From NCBI GenBank assembly GCA_023436585.1, contig JAEZIN010000035.1:62001-126000 (forward strand): a stretch of 64,000 bases of DNA, read 5' to 3'. The position numbers were made by a program, and so were the translations under genes. Position 1 is the first letter of the stretch; each line of letters opens with the position of its first letter. The DNA comes from Bacillota bacterium (lineage in GTDB: Bacteria > Bacillota > Clostridia > Christensenellales > Aristaeellaceae). Below the pieces are notes generated by a model, which was not told where the DNA came from, made no database searches, and was given only the letters and a program-made list of their open reading frames with translations. Below, piece after piece: positions 26,043-35,597 of the stretch.

Positions 26043-27292
26043 ACTTTTCCATGCCGGTGCTGGATGAATCGGCGCCGGTAAATGCCCAGGTGAAGCAGCT
26101 GAAAACCCTGGTGTACAACCTGTCGGATCAGCTTCGCTACGCCTTTTCCAACATAGGGGAGGAGAATCTGTCCCCCGGCTACAGGGACCGGCTGTATTTA
26201 GCCGAGCAGGCGGCCGGCAGCATGGAAACGGTCTTGAACCGGCTGAACCTTTTGGCGGACAAGCGAAGTCTCAGCTATCTCATCGACAAAACGGACGGCC
26301 TGGTGGCCGTGAGCTATCAGCCGGAGGAGCCGGTTTCTCCCCATACGGGGGATATCTGGTACGATACAGACGCCGCTCCCACGGCGATTTACCGATTCAA
26401 CGGCGTTCTGTGGGAGGACATCACCACCGTAGCGCTGGAAGCGGCGCTTTCCGCCGCCGGCAACGCCCAGGCCACCGCGGACGGTAAGATACAGACCTTT
26501 GCCCAGAGCGGGCAGCCGGAGGGAGTGTCTCCAGGGGACCTGTGGATCAAAACGGATGAAAGCAACGCGCTGTACCGCTGGATGGGGTCGGAGTGGGTGG
26601 CTGTGGCGGACACCCACAATGACCAGGCGCTGGAATCCCTGATTGATACTGTAGATGGAAAGACAACGGTCTATTATCAGGCGGATACGCCCGCCAATGC
26701 CCATGTGGGTGACGTTTGGTACGATACGGGCGAGGACCCTGTCGTAATCAGCCGCTATGACGGTGTTGAATGGAAGGACATGACCGATACAGCACTGTCC
26801 GCCGCGCTTAACGCGGCCCAGAACGCCAGCAACCTGGCCTATCAGAAGATACAGTCCTTTGCCCAGCCCGCCGCGCCGCAGACGGGGATGCGGGAAGGGG
26901 ATCTGTGGTTTGACACATCCAAGGCCAACAAGCCCCACCGCTACAACGGCTCCGGCTGGGTCAGCTACCAGGATACCCACCTGGACGGCATCGTGGCTAC
27001 CAGTGCCGCGTATGTGGATTCCATCTCCAAGTATGTGGAGGTCGTGTCTGTCGATGGCAGCGGGAACCAGGGCGTCAGGATCAACAAGGCCGAATCGGAG
27101 TTTTATGCGCTGTTCACCGCGGGGGAGCTGGCCTTTTATCAGGGCAGTGCCAAGATCGCCTGGTTTTCCAACCAGACGCTTTTCATCTCCCGCGCGGAGA
27201 TCGCGGACAAGCTGACGCTGGGCACTGCGGCCAAAGGGTATTTCGATTTTAGCTCGGATAACAGCCGCCTGACAGTGCGGTACAGGGGGTGA
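26030..27292 (+). CDS. Tail/fibre protein with four WYDT-type repeats
   Basis: The 420-residue protein starts at 26030, overlapping the nozzle gene, with GGAGAAGGG upstream. After a helical N-terminus it has four tandem beta modules, each with GDxWxxT ... RxxGxxW (GDIWYDTD, GDLWIKTD, GDVWYDTG, GDLWFDTS at about residues 107, 168, 227, 286). Such modules are usual in the stalks of phage host-recognition structures. The C-terminal 110 residues have a beta-rich tip (YFDFSSDNSRL). Position fits the proximal fibre. Confidence 0.7.
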   Translation: MAALNFSMPVLDESAPVNAQVKQLKTLVYNLSDQLRYAFSNIGEENLSPGYRDRLYLAEQAAGSMETVLNRLNLLADKRSLSYLIDKTDGLVAVSYQPEEPVSPHTGDIWYDTDAAPTAIYRFNGVLWEDITTVALEAALSAAGNAQATADGKIQTFAQSGQPEGVSPGDLWIKTDESNALYRWMGSEWVAVADTHNDQALESLIDTVDGKTTVYYQADTPANAHVGDVWYDTGEDPVVISRYDGVEWKDMTDTALSAALNAAQNASNLAYQKIQSFAQPAAPQTGMREGDLWFDTSKANKPHRYNGSGWVSYQDTHLDGIVATSAAYVDSISKYVEVVSVDGSGNQGVRINKAESEFYALFTAGELAFYQGSAKIAWFSNQTLFISRAEIADKLTLGTAAKGYFDFSSDNSRLTVRYRG

Positions 27293-27296
27293 GGAT

Positions 27297-29405
27297 ATGG
27301 CAGCTTTTTCTGTAGACAACTTTTTTCTGAGCAGCTCGTGGAAAGGTTACTTTGTAGCCGGCGTGGTTGAGTATACCACGCCGTCATCCTCCTCGGCGTC
27401 CAAAACCTTCGACATCAGTTCCATACCCGCCGGGGCGGTCATCGATTCCGCGTCACTTACCGCCACGCTTGGTTCTCCCTATACGGGGGCGGCGTACAAG
27501 CGGGTGGACGGGGCTTCCTTCAATGGCAGCATGGATGTTTTGAACAAACTGCAGGGACTGAACGGTGCGTACGCAAACGGTGTCAGCTTTGAGTTTCAAT
27601 TCAAGGCCAACGGCGGACAGGGTTCCGCGTCTGGAACAGGTGTAAACCATTCCGCCTCCCTTTCTTTTTCCAACGTAACGATGACCGTCGCCTACCACAT
27701 GCCCACCTCCGGGTTGACGCTGAGCCCCGGCGTCTCCGTGGATGCGGGAACCCAGTTTACAGCCTTGATCCAAGCCAACTCCCCGGCCTACAGCCACCGG
27801 GTGACATACCAATTGGGATCCCACAGCGCTTTTGTGGATGTGGCGGCAGGGGTGGCCTCAACACCGGTTACGTTTGCTCCCGCTTGGGTGGATGTTATCC
27901 CCAACAGCACCGCCGGAACGGCAACGGTGACACTGCACACCTATAACGGCGGGACGCTGATGGGCACCGACGTCAAAACCATTACGGTGACCGTTCCCGC
28001 CTCTTCAGTCCCCGCGATTGGCAGCGTTACGCCTGCCTTACTCAACGAAGGCGTCGCCGCCGGCTGGAACGTGTATGTGAAAACCAAGAGCCGGGTCCGG
28101 CTTTCCATTGCCGCCTCCGGGATATTCGGGAGTACCATTACCTCCGCATCCGTCTCGGGCGATGCGTCGGGCAGCGCCGCGCTGGAAGGCGGGGTGTGGG
28201 TCTTCACCTCCGGATACCTGAACAAGGCCGGGACCAACCGCTTTACCGTCACCGTGTATGACAGCCGGGGCAGGTCCGCAGTAAACAGCGCCGCTTCTGT
28301 GGAGGTGATGGACTATTCCCCGCCCAGCATTCTTACGCCGTCCATTTTCCGCAGCCTGCAAAACGGAGACGCTAGCGATATCGGAACTATCATCCGGCTG
28401 CTAGGCACCTTCTCCTTTTCCAGCCTTGGGGGGCGCAACGCCTTGACCGCCAAAGCCTCTTACAGGCAGATGCCTTCCGGCGGCTGGAGCAGCGAAGAAT
28501 CCATCGCCAATGGCGTACCCCTCATAACCGGCAGCAACGGCATTTCCACAAATGTGAGCTGGCAAGCGAAGATCGCGCTGACGGATTCCTTTTCAGCGGT
28601 CACTACCTTTGTGGAAAGCATTGGTACCTCCGGCGCGCTCTTTGATGTGATGCCCAACCGCTTTGCCGTAGGCAAGATGGCCGAGCGGAACGGATTGGAT
28701 ATGCCGGATACCTGGGAGTGCTATTACAAGGGAAGCACGCTGGATGAGAGGTTTGTAAAAAAGGCGGGGGATACATTGACCGGGACACTTTATAGAAACT
28801 GTCCGGCTGGTTCTTTCGTGACAATTTTGAAAGGATTGATAGCAGATAACGACTATTATCGGATAGCAACCGGAGGCACAAGTAACGGCGGGTATTTGGA
28901 AATTGCCACTGCCGATGATGCAAATGAACCCATTTATATCAGACAGTATATAGGGGATTTCACCAGTATTGCACGTACACTTACGCTACTAGATGGTAAT
29001 GGTCATACCATTACTCCGGGGAACATTGTTGCTGGTGGCATTCTATATGAAAATGGTGGTGTACCTTTAGGTAACCGTTATTCCACAAAGAAGGTGATCG
29101 ATTATGGTATTGATATGAATACTGTTCTAGAAGGTGGTATGTGGCGTATTTTGAGTGGCAACCCAAACATCCCTGCATATGTGGAATGGGGGAATATGCT
29201 TGTTGTGCATTCTACTCCCGATAACGATACAACAGGTCAATTGGCAATGCCATACTCCAATGGAAGACTTTGTTATCGTGGTGGTTGGAACTTTAGTACC
29301 AATTGGTCAAGATGGTATAAGGTTTATACGGATGACACGATCACCAAAGGCACCTCCGCCCCCTCCGGCGGTTCCGACGGCGACATCTACATCAAATACA
29401 TATGA
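27297..29405 (+). CDS. Large tail fibre, probable receptor-binding protein
   Basis: The 702-residue protein is nearly all beta. Its first 110 residues form a jelly-roll-like domain. Ig-like modules follow (110-350), then a DUF859-type segment ending FDVMPNRFAVGKMAERNGLD near 455, which in Firmicute phages precedes the receptor-binding tip. From about base 28780 to 29330 the DNA becomes clearly more AT-rich and codon use shifts, then returns to normal for the last 25 codons. That patch encodes the distal tip and looks exchanged. Confidence 0.78.
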   Translation: MAAFSVDNFFLSSSWKGYFVAGVVEYTTPSSSSASKTFDISSIPAGAVIDSASLTATLGSPYTGAAYKRVDGASFNGSMDVLNKLQGLNGAYANGVSFEFQFKANGGQGSASGTGVNHSASLSFSNVTMTVAYHMPTSGLTLSPGVSVDAGTQFTALIQANSPAYSHRVTYQLGSHSAFVDVAAGVASTPVTFAPAWVDVIPNSTAGTATVTLHTYNGGTLMGTDVKTITVTVPASSVPAIGSVTPALLNEGVAAGWNVYVKTKSRVRLSIAASGIFGSTITSASVSGDASGSAALEGGVWVFTSGYLNKAGTNRFTVTVYDSRGRSAVNSAASVEVMDYSPPSILTPSIFRSLQNGDASDIGTIIRLLGTFSFSSLGGRNALTAKASYRQMPSGGWSSEESIANGVPLITGSNGISTNVSWQAKIALTDSFSAVTTFVESIGTSGALFDVMPNRFAVGKMAERNGLDMPDTWECYYKGSTLDERFVKKAGDTLTGTLYRNCPAGSFVTILKGLIADNDYYRIATGGTSNGGYLEIATADDANEPIYIRQYIGDFTSIARTLTLLDGNGHTITPGNIVAGGILYENGGVPLGNRYSTKKVIDYGIDMNTVLEGGMWRILSGNPNIPAYVEWGNMLVVHSTPDNDTTGQLAMPYSNGRLCYRGGWNFSTNWSRWYKVYTDDTITKGTSAPSGGSDGDIYIKYI

Positions 29406-29420
29406 CGGGAGGCAGTTCTT

Positions 29421-29996
29421 ATGGCAGCCATTTCCCAGCGCTCCATCGCCTCCTGGTACGACAACGGCGGCAATGTATGGGCTGCGCACTCCAGTATGGA
29501 ACTGACTGGCGACCATGCCCGGGAGGGGCGCATTCAGTTCAACTCCATTAGCGGCGGCGCACCGATTACCTCTTTGTCGCTTCGATTTTATAAAAACAAC
29601 TCCGGCGGGGGCGGTACCTTCAACCTGTATGCCACCACCGACCCGAATCTGCCGCCCAACAGCATCACCAGCGGCATATATCTGGGCGCTTTGGCCGGAT
29701 GGGGCTCCGGCACGGGATGGAAAACCCTGGTTTTCACACAGGACATGATGAATGTGCTCAGCCAGTTCACCGGTACCTGGTATCTGCTGTTGACCTGCTC
29801 CGTGTACGTGACCTTTACGGGCGGGAGCGGCTCCAACGCCCCGGAGTTCACGGGCACCTATGCAGACGGCACCGCTTATGTAAATGTGGGCGGCGTGTAC
29901 AGGCTGGGGAACCCCTGGGCGAACGTAGGCGGTGTCTGGCGCAGCGGCGTATCGAAGGTTAATGTTGGCGGCATATGGAAAGACGGACAGGCGTAA
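29421..29996 (+). CDS. Tail-associated beta protein with NVGGVWR repeats
   Basis: The 191-residue product starts MAAISQRSIASWYDNGGNVW and is beta-rich. It ends in four short repeats (YVNVGGVYR, WANVGGVWR, VNVGGIWK), a motif common at the end of phage tail and baseplate proteins of gut Clostridia. It lies 15 bases after the fibre gene, so it is probably an accessory fibre or receptor-binding unit. Confidence 0.68.
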   Translation: MAAISQRSIASWYDNGGNVWAAHSSMELTGDHAREGRIQFNSISGGAPITSLSLRFYKNNSGGGGTFNLYATTDPNLPPNSITSGIYLGALAGWGSGTGWKTLVFTQDMMNVLSQFTGTWYLLLTCSVYVTFTGGSGSNAPEFTGTYADGTAYVNVGGVYRLGNPWANVGGVWRSGVSKVNVGGIWKDGQA

Positions 29997-30007
29997 GGAG
30001 GAGAAAA

Positions 30008-30403
30008 ATGAAGATCGTGGCGGGAAATCAGGAAATTCAAATCAAGGGCATATACGGCGCGCCGGCGCATTTTAACGGTGTGCTGGTGGATTCCCTCAAG
30101 GTATCGCTCCCGGGGGACATCACACAGGAGCAGCTTTCGGCCATGCTGGAAAATCCCTGGGAGATTTACGACGATCATGATGTCCTTCAGTCGGTGCAGG
30201 AGGGGTTAAGTTTCGTGGAGGAGTACTCCCTGACCTTTTTGAAGGTCACTGAACAGGCGAAGCTGCAGGCAAGTTTGGAGGATGTTCGTGAAATGGCGGC
30301 GCTGTACAAAAACGCGCTGAAGGAAGCCGGCGTTGATCCCGAGGGGGAGACCTTCCGCACCACGAGGCAAAAGGCGCAATCCGGCCGGCTGGACCCATCT
30401 TGA
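30008..30403 (+). CDS. Small tail or virion protein, unknown
   Basis: The 131-residue product (MKIVAGNQEIQIKGIYGAPA at the start) has a beta N-terminal half and a helical C-terminal half (SLEDVREMAALYKNALKEAG). AAGGAGGAG directly precedes the chosen start at 30008. Position within the tail block is the only clue to function. Confidence 0.68.
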   Translation: MKIVAGNQEIQIKGIYGAPAHFNGVLVDSLKVSLPGDITQEQLSAMLENPWEIYDDHDVLQSVQEGLSFVEEYSLTFLKVTEQAKLQASLEDVREMAALYKNALKEAGVDPEGETFRTTRQKAQSGRLDPS

Positions 30404-30448
30404 CTACTCACTCTTTTTCCAACTAACAGCACATAAGGAGGCAAACAC

Positions 30449-31342
30449 ATGCTGAACACGGATGATCTTTGGAAACAGGTTCAAGCGCAATCTCAAATGC
30501 CCAAAACCGGCGAACCAACCGTCTCTGCCTATGAGGCCAGTGGCGCCATGCCGGTATGGAGCCCCTCCCAGGAGTATCTGGATGCCCAGGAAGCCCTGAA
30601 GGAATGGCAGCAGCAAAAGCCGGCGGACTACAAAAGCTCCTATACCGACACCATCAACCAGCTGCTGGACAGCATTTTGAACAGGGAACAGTTCCACTAT
30701 GATATGAACGCCGATCCCCTGTACCAGCAGTACAAGGACATGTACACCCAGCAGGGCCAAAAGGCCGCCCGGGAGGTGACGGGCCAGATGGCCGCGCTCA
30801 CCGGAGGCTACGGCAACAGCTATGCCGCCACCGCCGGCAACCAGGCGTACCAAAGTGCCTTGGGGCAATTGAACGGCATCGTGCCGGAGTTGTACGGCCA
30901 GGCCGCCAATGTGTACGGCCAGCAGGGACAGCAGATGCAAAGCAACCTTTCCGCGCTGCAAAATCAGGAAAGTGCGGCGCTCAGCCAATACCAGATGGAT
31001 ATGAACAATTATCTGGCCGGCCTTCAGGCTGCCACACAAGCCGCCAACGATGCCTTCAGCCAGGATCACGGCCTGTACCAGGATGCGCTGAACAAGTGGC
31101 AGATGGAGCAAAACCTGGCCTTGCAAAAGGAGCAGGCGGAGCAGAACCAGCTCAACTGGATTTCGCAGATGGAGATTGAAAACAGCAAGCCCACCAAATG
31201 GGGCTACACCGGCGGCCAGCTGGCAGTCGCCAGGAACCTTTTAAAGAAGAGCCCCCAGGATGCCTTGAGCTACATCAGCCAGCTGGGTTTGAGCAGCAAG
31301 GCAAAGAATTACTTGAAACAGCAGCTTGGGCTGAACGGGTGA
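30449..31342 (+). CDS. Internal virion/ejection-type protein
   Basis: The 297-residue protein is Gln-, Ala- and Tyr-rich and helical, with QMAALTGGYGNSYAATAGNQ near residue 110 and a C-terminal segment NLLKKSPQDALSYISQ. Proteins with this Gly-Tyr pattern and build are frequent after the tail genes in clostridial podovirus-like prophages. An ejection or internal core role is inferred from position and composition. Confidence 0.65.
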   Translation: MLNTDDLWKQVQAQSQMPKTGEPTVSAYEASGAMPVWSPSQEYLDAQEALKEWQQQKPADYKSSYTDTINQLLDSILNREQFHYDMNADPLYQQYKDMYTQQGQKAAREVTGQMAALTGGYGNSYAATAGNQAYQSALGQLNGIVPELYGQAANVYGQQGQQMQSNLSALQNQESAALSQYQMDMNNYLAGLQAATQAANDAFSQDHGLYQDALNKWQMEQNLALQKEQAEQNQLNWISQMEIENSKPTKWGYTGGQLAVARNLLKKSPQDALSYISQLGLSSKAKNYLKQQLGLNG

Positions 31343-31376
31343 CCCGGTCCGAAAATGGAGATTTTCCCTTGATGGT

Positions 31377-31422
31377 CCTGCCTCCACCCGCGCATAGGTT
31401 TAGCGGCGCGGGCGGAGGCAGG
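31377..31422. other. Strong hairpin between two virion genes
   Basis: CCTGCCTCC plus CCCGCGC pairs with GCGCGGG plus GGAGGCAGG around a 12-base loop. There is no T-tract, so it is more likely an RNA processing or stabilising hairpin, or a repeat, than a terminator. The gap 31343-31502 holds nothing else of note. Confidence 0.5.
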
Positions 31423-31502
31423 CGTACCGCAAAGCAATACGCATCACACCGGCAGCGCGTGTGTAAAGCCGTATGAACGGCAGATACAAAGGAGGAGGGC
31501 AC

Positions 31503-33869
31503 ATGGATCAGCGATATCAGGATGGACGGGGAAAGCGGAACGGACAACCCCCTTTTTATCATGGAGAGCTCCTGTACAAGCCTACGCTTACGCCCTTTAT
31601 GCAGGATCTGATGAAAAAGAACGAAATGGCCCAAAAGGGCGGTGCGCCTTCCTCCATATTCGATTCGTACAGGGACAAAAACCCAGAATTCATCCCCATG
31701 GAGGAGCAGGATTACCAGGATCTGCAGGACGCCTGGGCGCTTAAGGTGCAAGAGTGGGAAAACCCCTATCATCTCCCGAACCTGGACCTGGGCGGCCAAG
31801 TAATTTCGCGGGCCGGTTATACCGTGAATCAGCAGCCGGAGCTAGAAGACGATACGGATGAGATCATGAAGGAAGAAACCTCTGATTCGTCAAAATATCT
31901 GGACGAGTTCATGAGCACGCTCCCAGTCGTGCCGGATAAAGCATTCTTTACATATGGCAGCTATGATGAGCTAGACCGGATTCGGTCTTATAATTCAAGA
32001 TGGATAAAGCATTTTGAATCACTGAGCGAGCAGGACCAAGATACATACCTTAGACTTTTTAAAATGGCAAAGGATGGCATTATTACAGCAGATCAGCTTG
32101 TGACGCTGAACAGTTTATTACCGGATTTTATATCTAACATCAAAATGGAAGGTCTCCCACATAAACAGACGTTAAGCATAGATCAAAGCCGTAGTGCAGC
32201 TCTGGACGGAAACGATAAAGAGTCAGGGCAGTTCGGGGAAGAAACTCAAAGGGATATGGCTCCGATTCTATTATCAGATGAAAAAATCAAAAGTTTCTAT
32301 CTGAATCTGAGCGAAGACGATAAAACAACTGTGGACTATTTAATTGAGAGATGGGATGATGGAACAATTACGAATGATCAGCAATCTACTCTAATAACGC
32401 TTATGCCTGTTATCGACCAATATACCATTAGGCCAATGACAATTGCTATAAAACCCAGGTATGCAATTCCTTTATCGGAAATACCATCCGCAATAAAGGA
32501 ATACAATGCTCTGCTGCGTGCCGCGTATTTCCAAACAGCCACGCCAGAGGAACTGGATCGGCTTGCATATTTGGAAAATGCCTTGACGCCAAAAGAAAAG
32601 CGTGGGATTCTTTATGAATTATCACTAAGTACTAAAAGCTCTTGGCCAAGTGAATACGCAAATGCCGCATTTACATATGACCCTGATAAGCAAAAGGTAG
32701 GGTTGGAAAAAATCAAGGTGCCGCTCGATATGCTGCCTTACGGCGCCAATCTTTCCCGGCGGGAGAAAGACAAAATATGGATGCTTGATGAATTGCGTGC
32801 GGAATATGACCGGCTCAAAGAAAATATTGCCTCCGGGGCAGTGCAGTCTCAAGACCAGAGTATCATTCCCGGGACGCAGGCAGAGTTGGATCACTGGTAT
32901 GCAAATCAAAAGCAGGCTGTGGAGGAGATGTATTCCATGGAAAGGCTTGCCATCCCCACAGCAGAAATGCTGGATGCTTTCCTGAAGCTATGGGATAGCT
33001 GGTCGCCGGAGGAACGGAACAAAAACGCTCTCATCATCAACACAGCTGTTTCCTTTTCAGACTTCGATCTGAGCTGGGGGAAAGGATTCTTTGGCGCGGA
33101 TAAAATGGAAAACCTATATATGGATAGCCTGCGCAATTACTATATGCTGATGTATGCCCGCTCCGGAGGCGAGAGCATGGAACCCTCTATATGGGATGGG
33201 GTCACGCAAGGTGTGGCCAGCGCTTTTCCGGAAATGGTTATGACAGGGATGACCTTGGGGATGTCCAAGCTGCCTACCACGCAGAGTTTGATGGCGTATG
33301 GGTCTGATATGTATAACGTCTACAACACAATTGCCCGTTCATTCCAGTCATTAACGCAGGATCCGAAGTTTATTCCCAGTTTTGCTGTTCAGTTTACATC
33401 CGGTTATAAAGACGCATCGACGAAGAGTGGCAAGCAGTTTGAAGCCACTGCATACGCCTGGCTGAACGGGTTCTTTGGCGCCGCAATGGATATTAACGGA
33501 GTCTTCCTGGCGGATGAGACGGTATCCAAAGGCTTGAAGGGATTTGTGGAAGAACTCTCAAAAAATGGAGGAGATGAAACGCTAAAGGGGCTCGCGTCAA
33601 AAATGTATGCCATGATGACATATGATAGGGACAAAGATATCTTTTCCTTTAGGGACAGCGATGCGCTGCTTTATCCTCAGGATATGGCAGAGAGCTATGT
33701 GACCGGTACGGCTGTTGGAGGCATCGAGTCGGGGCCGAAACTAGCTTTGAATGCTGCTGCAGCTGATTTGATGGATTATGTGCAGGCTTCCTTTGACAAC
33801 GGGTTGATATCTGAAAAAGCAGCTAATGAGTTTCTCGAGATGCTGGCAAAAGTGATGCTGGAGGATTAA
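31503..33869 (+). CDS. Large virion-type protein, paralogue of the toxin carrier N-terminus
   Basis: The 788-residue product starts at 31503 after AAGGAGGAGG. It shares with the toxin carrier (37654) a 60-residue N-terminal layout, including QDYQDLQDAWAL at about residue 70, which is QDYEDLQEAWSL in the carrier. The middle is helical and highly charged. A Gly/Ala and hydrophobic segment lies near residue 560-620 (QGVASAFPEMVMTGMTLGMS), possibly membrane-active. It ends without a recognisable toxin domain and has no immunity gene beside it. The DNA is more AT-rich than the capsid block. A long internal or ejected virion protein is the best guess. Confidence 0.62.
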   Translation: MDQRYQDGRGKRNGQPPFYHGELLYKPTLTPFMQDLMKKNEMAQKGGAPSSIFDSYRDKNPEFIPMEEQDYQDLQDAWALKVQEWENPYHLPNLDLGGQVISRAGYTVNQQPELEDDTDEIMKEETSDSSKYLDEFMSTLPVVPDKAFFTYGSYDELDRIRSYNSRWIKHFESLSEQDQDTYLRLFKMAKDGIITADQLVTLNSLLPDFISNIKMEGLPHKQTLSIDQSRSAALDGNDKESGQFGEETQRDMAPILLSDEKIKSFYLNLSEDDKTTVDYLIERWDDGTITNDQQSTLITLMPVIDQYTIRPMTIAIKPRYAIPLSEIPSAIKEYNALLRAAYFQTATPEELDRLAYLENALTPKEKRGILYELSLSTKSSWPSEYANAAFTYDPDKQKVGLEKIKVPLDMLPYGANLSRREKDKIWMLDELRAEYDRLKENIASGAVQSQDQSIIPGTQAELDHWYANQKQAVEEMYSMERLAIPTAEMLDAFLKLWDSWSPEERNKNALIINTAVSFSDFDLSWGKGFFGADKMENLYMDSLRNYYMLMYARSGGESMEPSIWDGVTQGVASAFPEMVMTGMTLGMSKLPTTQSLMAYGSDMYNVYNTIARSFQSLTQDPKFIPSFAVQFTSGYKDASTKSGKQFEATAYAWLNGFFGAAMDINGVFLADETVSKGLKGFVEELSKNGGDETLKGLASKMYAMMTYDRDKDIFSFRDSDALLYPQDMAESYVTGTAVGGIESGPKLALNAAAADLMDYVQASFDNGLISEKAANEFLEMLAKVMLED

Positions 33870-34066
33870 CACAAAATATGACAGGTATAGGGGTTGCATC
33901 GCGTGTGCGAGTAACCCAGTATTGGTTTGCTCGCAAAGTGGCTTATGCATGCAACCGTTTCGAAAACATGTGCGGCAGGCGGAAGGAACTTGCCGCATTG
34001 TTATTGTTCATGGACAGCATACGAAAAAACAAATGTGTGTGCCAATCAAACCTAACGCCTTTTCGG

Positions 34067-34095
34067 TTGCTTTCTCATGCCTGTTTTTGTATAAT
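34067..34095 (+). promoter_or_regulatory. Promoter of the first WG-repeat gene
   Basis: TTGCTT (34067-34072), 17-base spacer and exact TATAAT (34090-34095), 69 bases before the start. A TGCGGCA/TGCCGCA stem with a T-rich tail at 33971-34009 may terminate upstream transcription. The rest of 33870-34163 appears non-coding. Confidence 0.7.
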
Positions 34096-34163
34096 GCAGT
34101 TAGCATTTTGTGTTCGGCATATTGTTGCGGGGGAAGCATCCCGCGTTGGGGAGGCGGTATGGC

Positions 34164-35252
34164 ATGAGAAGGCATGCAAGCGGCTTGGCGAACGGGGACA
34201 GCGCACCGAAGCGTTTTTCTTCTTTTCGCCAATTGTTTGGCATGGCGGTAGCAATCATATTGATGCTATCGTTTCCCATAAGCTCGGTCCTCGCGGAGGC
34301 GGCCCCTTCCGCCCCCTTCGATTACCTCTGGGCCTACCAGGGGAATGTTGCGTACTTCGAAAAGGAAGGGAAAATCGGCCTTGTTCACAAGGATGGGCGG
34401 ATTTTGTCCGAGGCGGTATACGACATGGTGCGCCCATTTTACAATGGCTTTGCCGCTGTGAAACAAAATGGGCTATGGGGCATGATCAACATGAAGGGCG
34501 AGGTCATCAGTGAGCCGCAATGGAATCATGTGGACATTGCTTATAATGGAAGGGTTCTGGTCTACATGGATGCCACCGGCTGCGGAGTGATCGACACGTC
34601 CGGCAATATCGTTGTTCCCCCGGAATGGGATATGATTTCCGAGTTCAGGGAGGGCTTCTCCTATGCGACTGATGATGGGAAATGGGGTATTATGGACCTC
34701 CAGGGGAATGTAGTTTATTTTGATAAATATCAAAATTCCACCTTGTTCTCCGAAGGCCTGATGTGTGTATCGGATGGCAGTCAAAGTGTATATTTGGATG
34801 GGCTTGGAAAAGAAGTGCTGCGTGTGGATAACTGGGCGAGTTCAGCGTTTTCGGAGGGGCTGGCAGTGTGCAGCAATGGGGAAGCCTACGGCTATATCGA
34901 TAGATCAGGTAAATATGTGATCGAACCCCAATTTCTTGCCGCCGATCCTTTTGAGCAAGGGCTGGCTGTCGTATTGCGGGAAGATGATGAGGGCTACACC
35001 TTTATCGACCATCAAGGCAATACTGTATTCGACGAGTCTTGGGCGGATGTTTGGAGTTTTCACGATAATCTGGCGAAAGCATTGAAACATGGCAAATGGG
35101 GATATATTGGCCTGTCTGGTGACGTTGTGCTGGATTACCAGTGGAGGGAAGCCTACAACTTTAAATTCGGCTGCGCAGAGGTGAAAATGGGGTCGGAGCG
35201 TGGCTATATCAACACCCGGGGCGAATATGTCTGCGGCATCAAGGCGCAATGA
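34164..35252 (+). CDS. Secreted WG-repeat protein
   Basis: The 362-residue product has a basic N-terminus, then a signal peptide (FGMAVAIILMLSFPISSVLA, residues 24-43). Seven to eight WG-type repeats follow, for example QNGLWGMINMKGEVI, DGKWGIMDLQGNVV and HGKWGYIGLSGDVV. These repeats fold as blades or solenoids for binding; no catalytic residue is evident. Start 34164 has GGGAGG 9 bases upstream. The downstream gene (35598) is a paralogue with the same opening DYxWAYQG and RPFYNG segments. Why the pair lies between a virion protein and the toxin carrier is unknown. Confidence 0.85.
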   Translation: MRRHASGLANGDSAPKRFSSFRQLFGMAVAIILMLSFPISSVLAEAAPSAPFDYLWAYQGNVAYFEKEGKIGLVHKDGRILSEAVYDMVRPFYNGFAAVKQNGLWGMINMKGEVISEPQWNHVDIAYNGRVLVYMDATGCGVIDTSGNIVVPPEWDMISEFREGFSYATDDGKWGIMDLQGNVVYFDKYQNSTLFSEGLMCVSDGSQSVYLDGLGKEVLRVDNWASSAFSEGLAVCSNGEAYGYIDRSGKYVIEPQFLAADPFEQGLAVVLREDDEGYTFIDHQGNTVFDESWADVWSFHDNLAKALKHGKWGYIGLSGDVVLDYQWREAYNFKFGCAEVKMGSERGYINTRGEYVCGIKAQ

Positions 35253-35445
35253 AAACGACAGGTTACTGATGGTGCGGCGGTTTATTGAGTTGGCGAATGT
35301 ATCGGGCCTGGCGGCAGCGTATGCCGGCAGGCTTTGATGTTTTCTGTGGTTTTGGTAACAACCTGTGTACTCTGTAAAGTTCAAAACCAAGTACTCATGG
35401 CGCATCTCCTTTTGTGCGCAACTGGGTGACCTGCCATAATTGCCC

Positions 35446-35474
35446 TTGCATTTGCCATTACAAGCCCCTATAAT
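35446..35474 (+). promoter_or_regulatory. Promoter of the second WG-repeat gene
   Basis: TTGCAT (35446-35451), 17-base spacer and exact TATAAT (35469-35474). The gap 35253-35597 shows nothing else clear. Confidence 0.75.
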
Positions 35475-35597
35475 GCAAATGGAGAATGTTTGTGCCCATT
35501 TCCCCCCAAATAAGGGTTCATGTTTTTATGCAGCACATAAGGGGGCATTATACCTATGATTAACAAGCAGGGGCAAATACAATATGCATAACACATC

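Noticed and set aside
34110..34163. Longer N-terminus of the first WG-repeat protein
   Set aside because: The ATG at 34164 has a ribosome site and is closer to the signal peptide; the extra 18 residues lack support.
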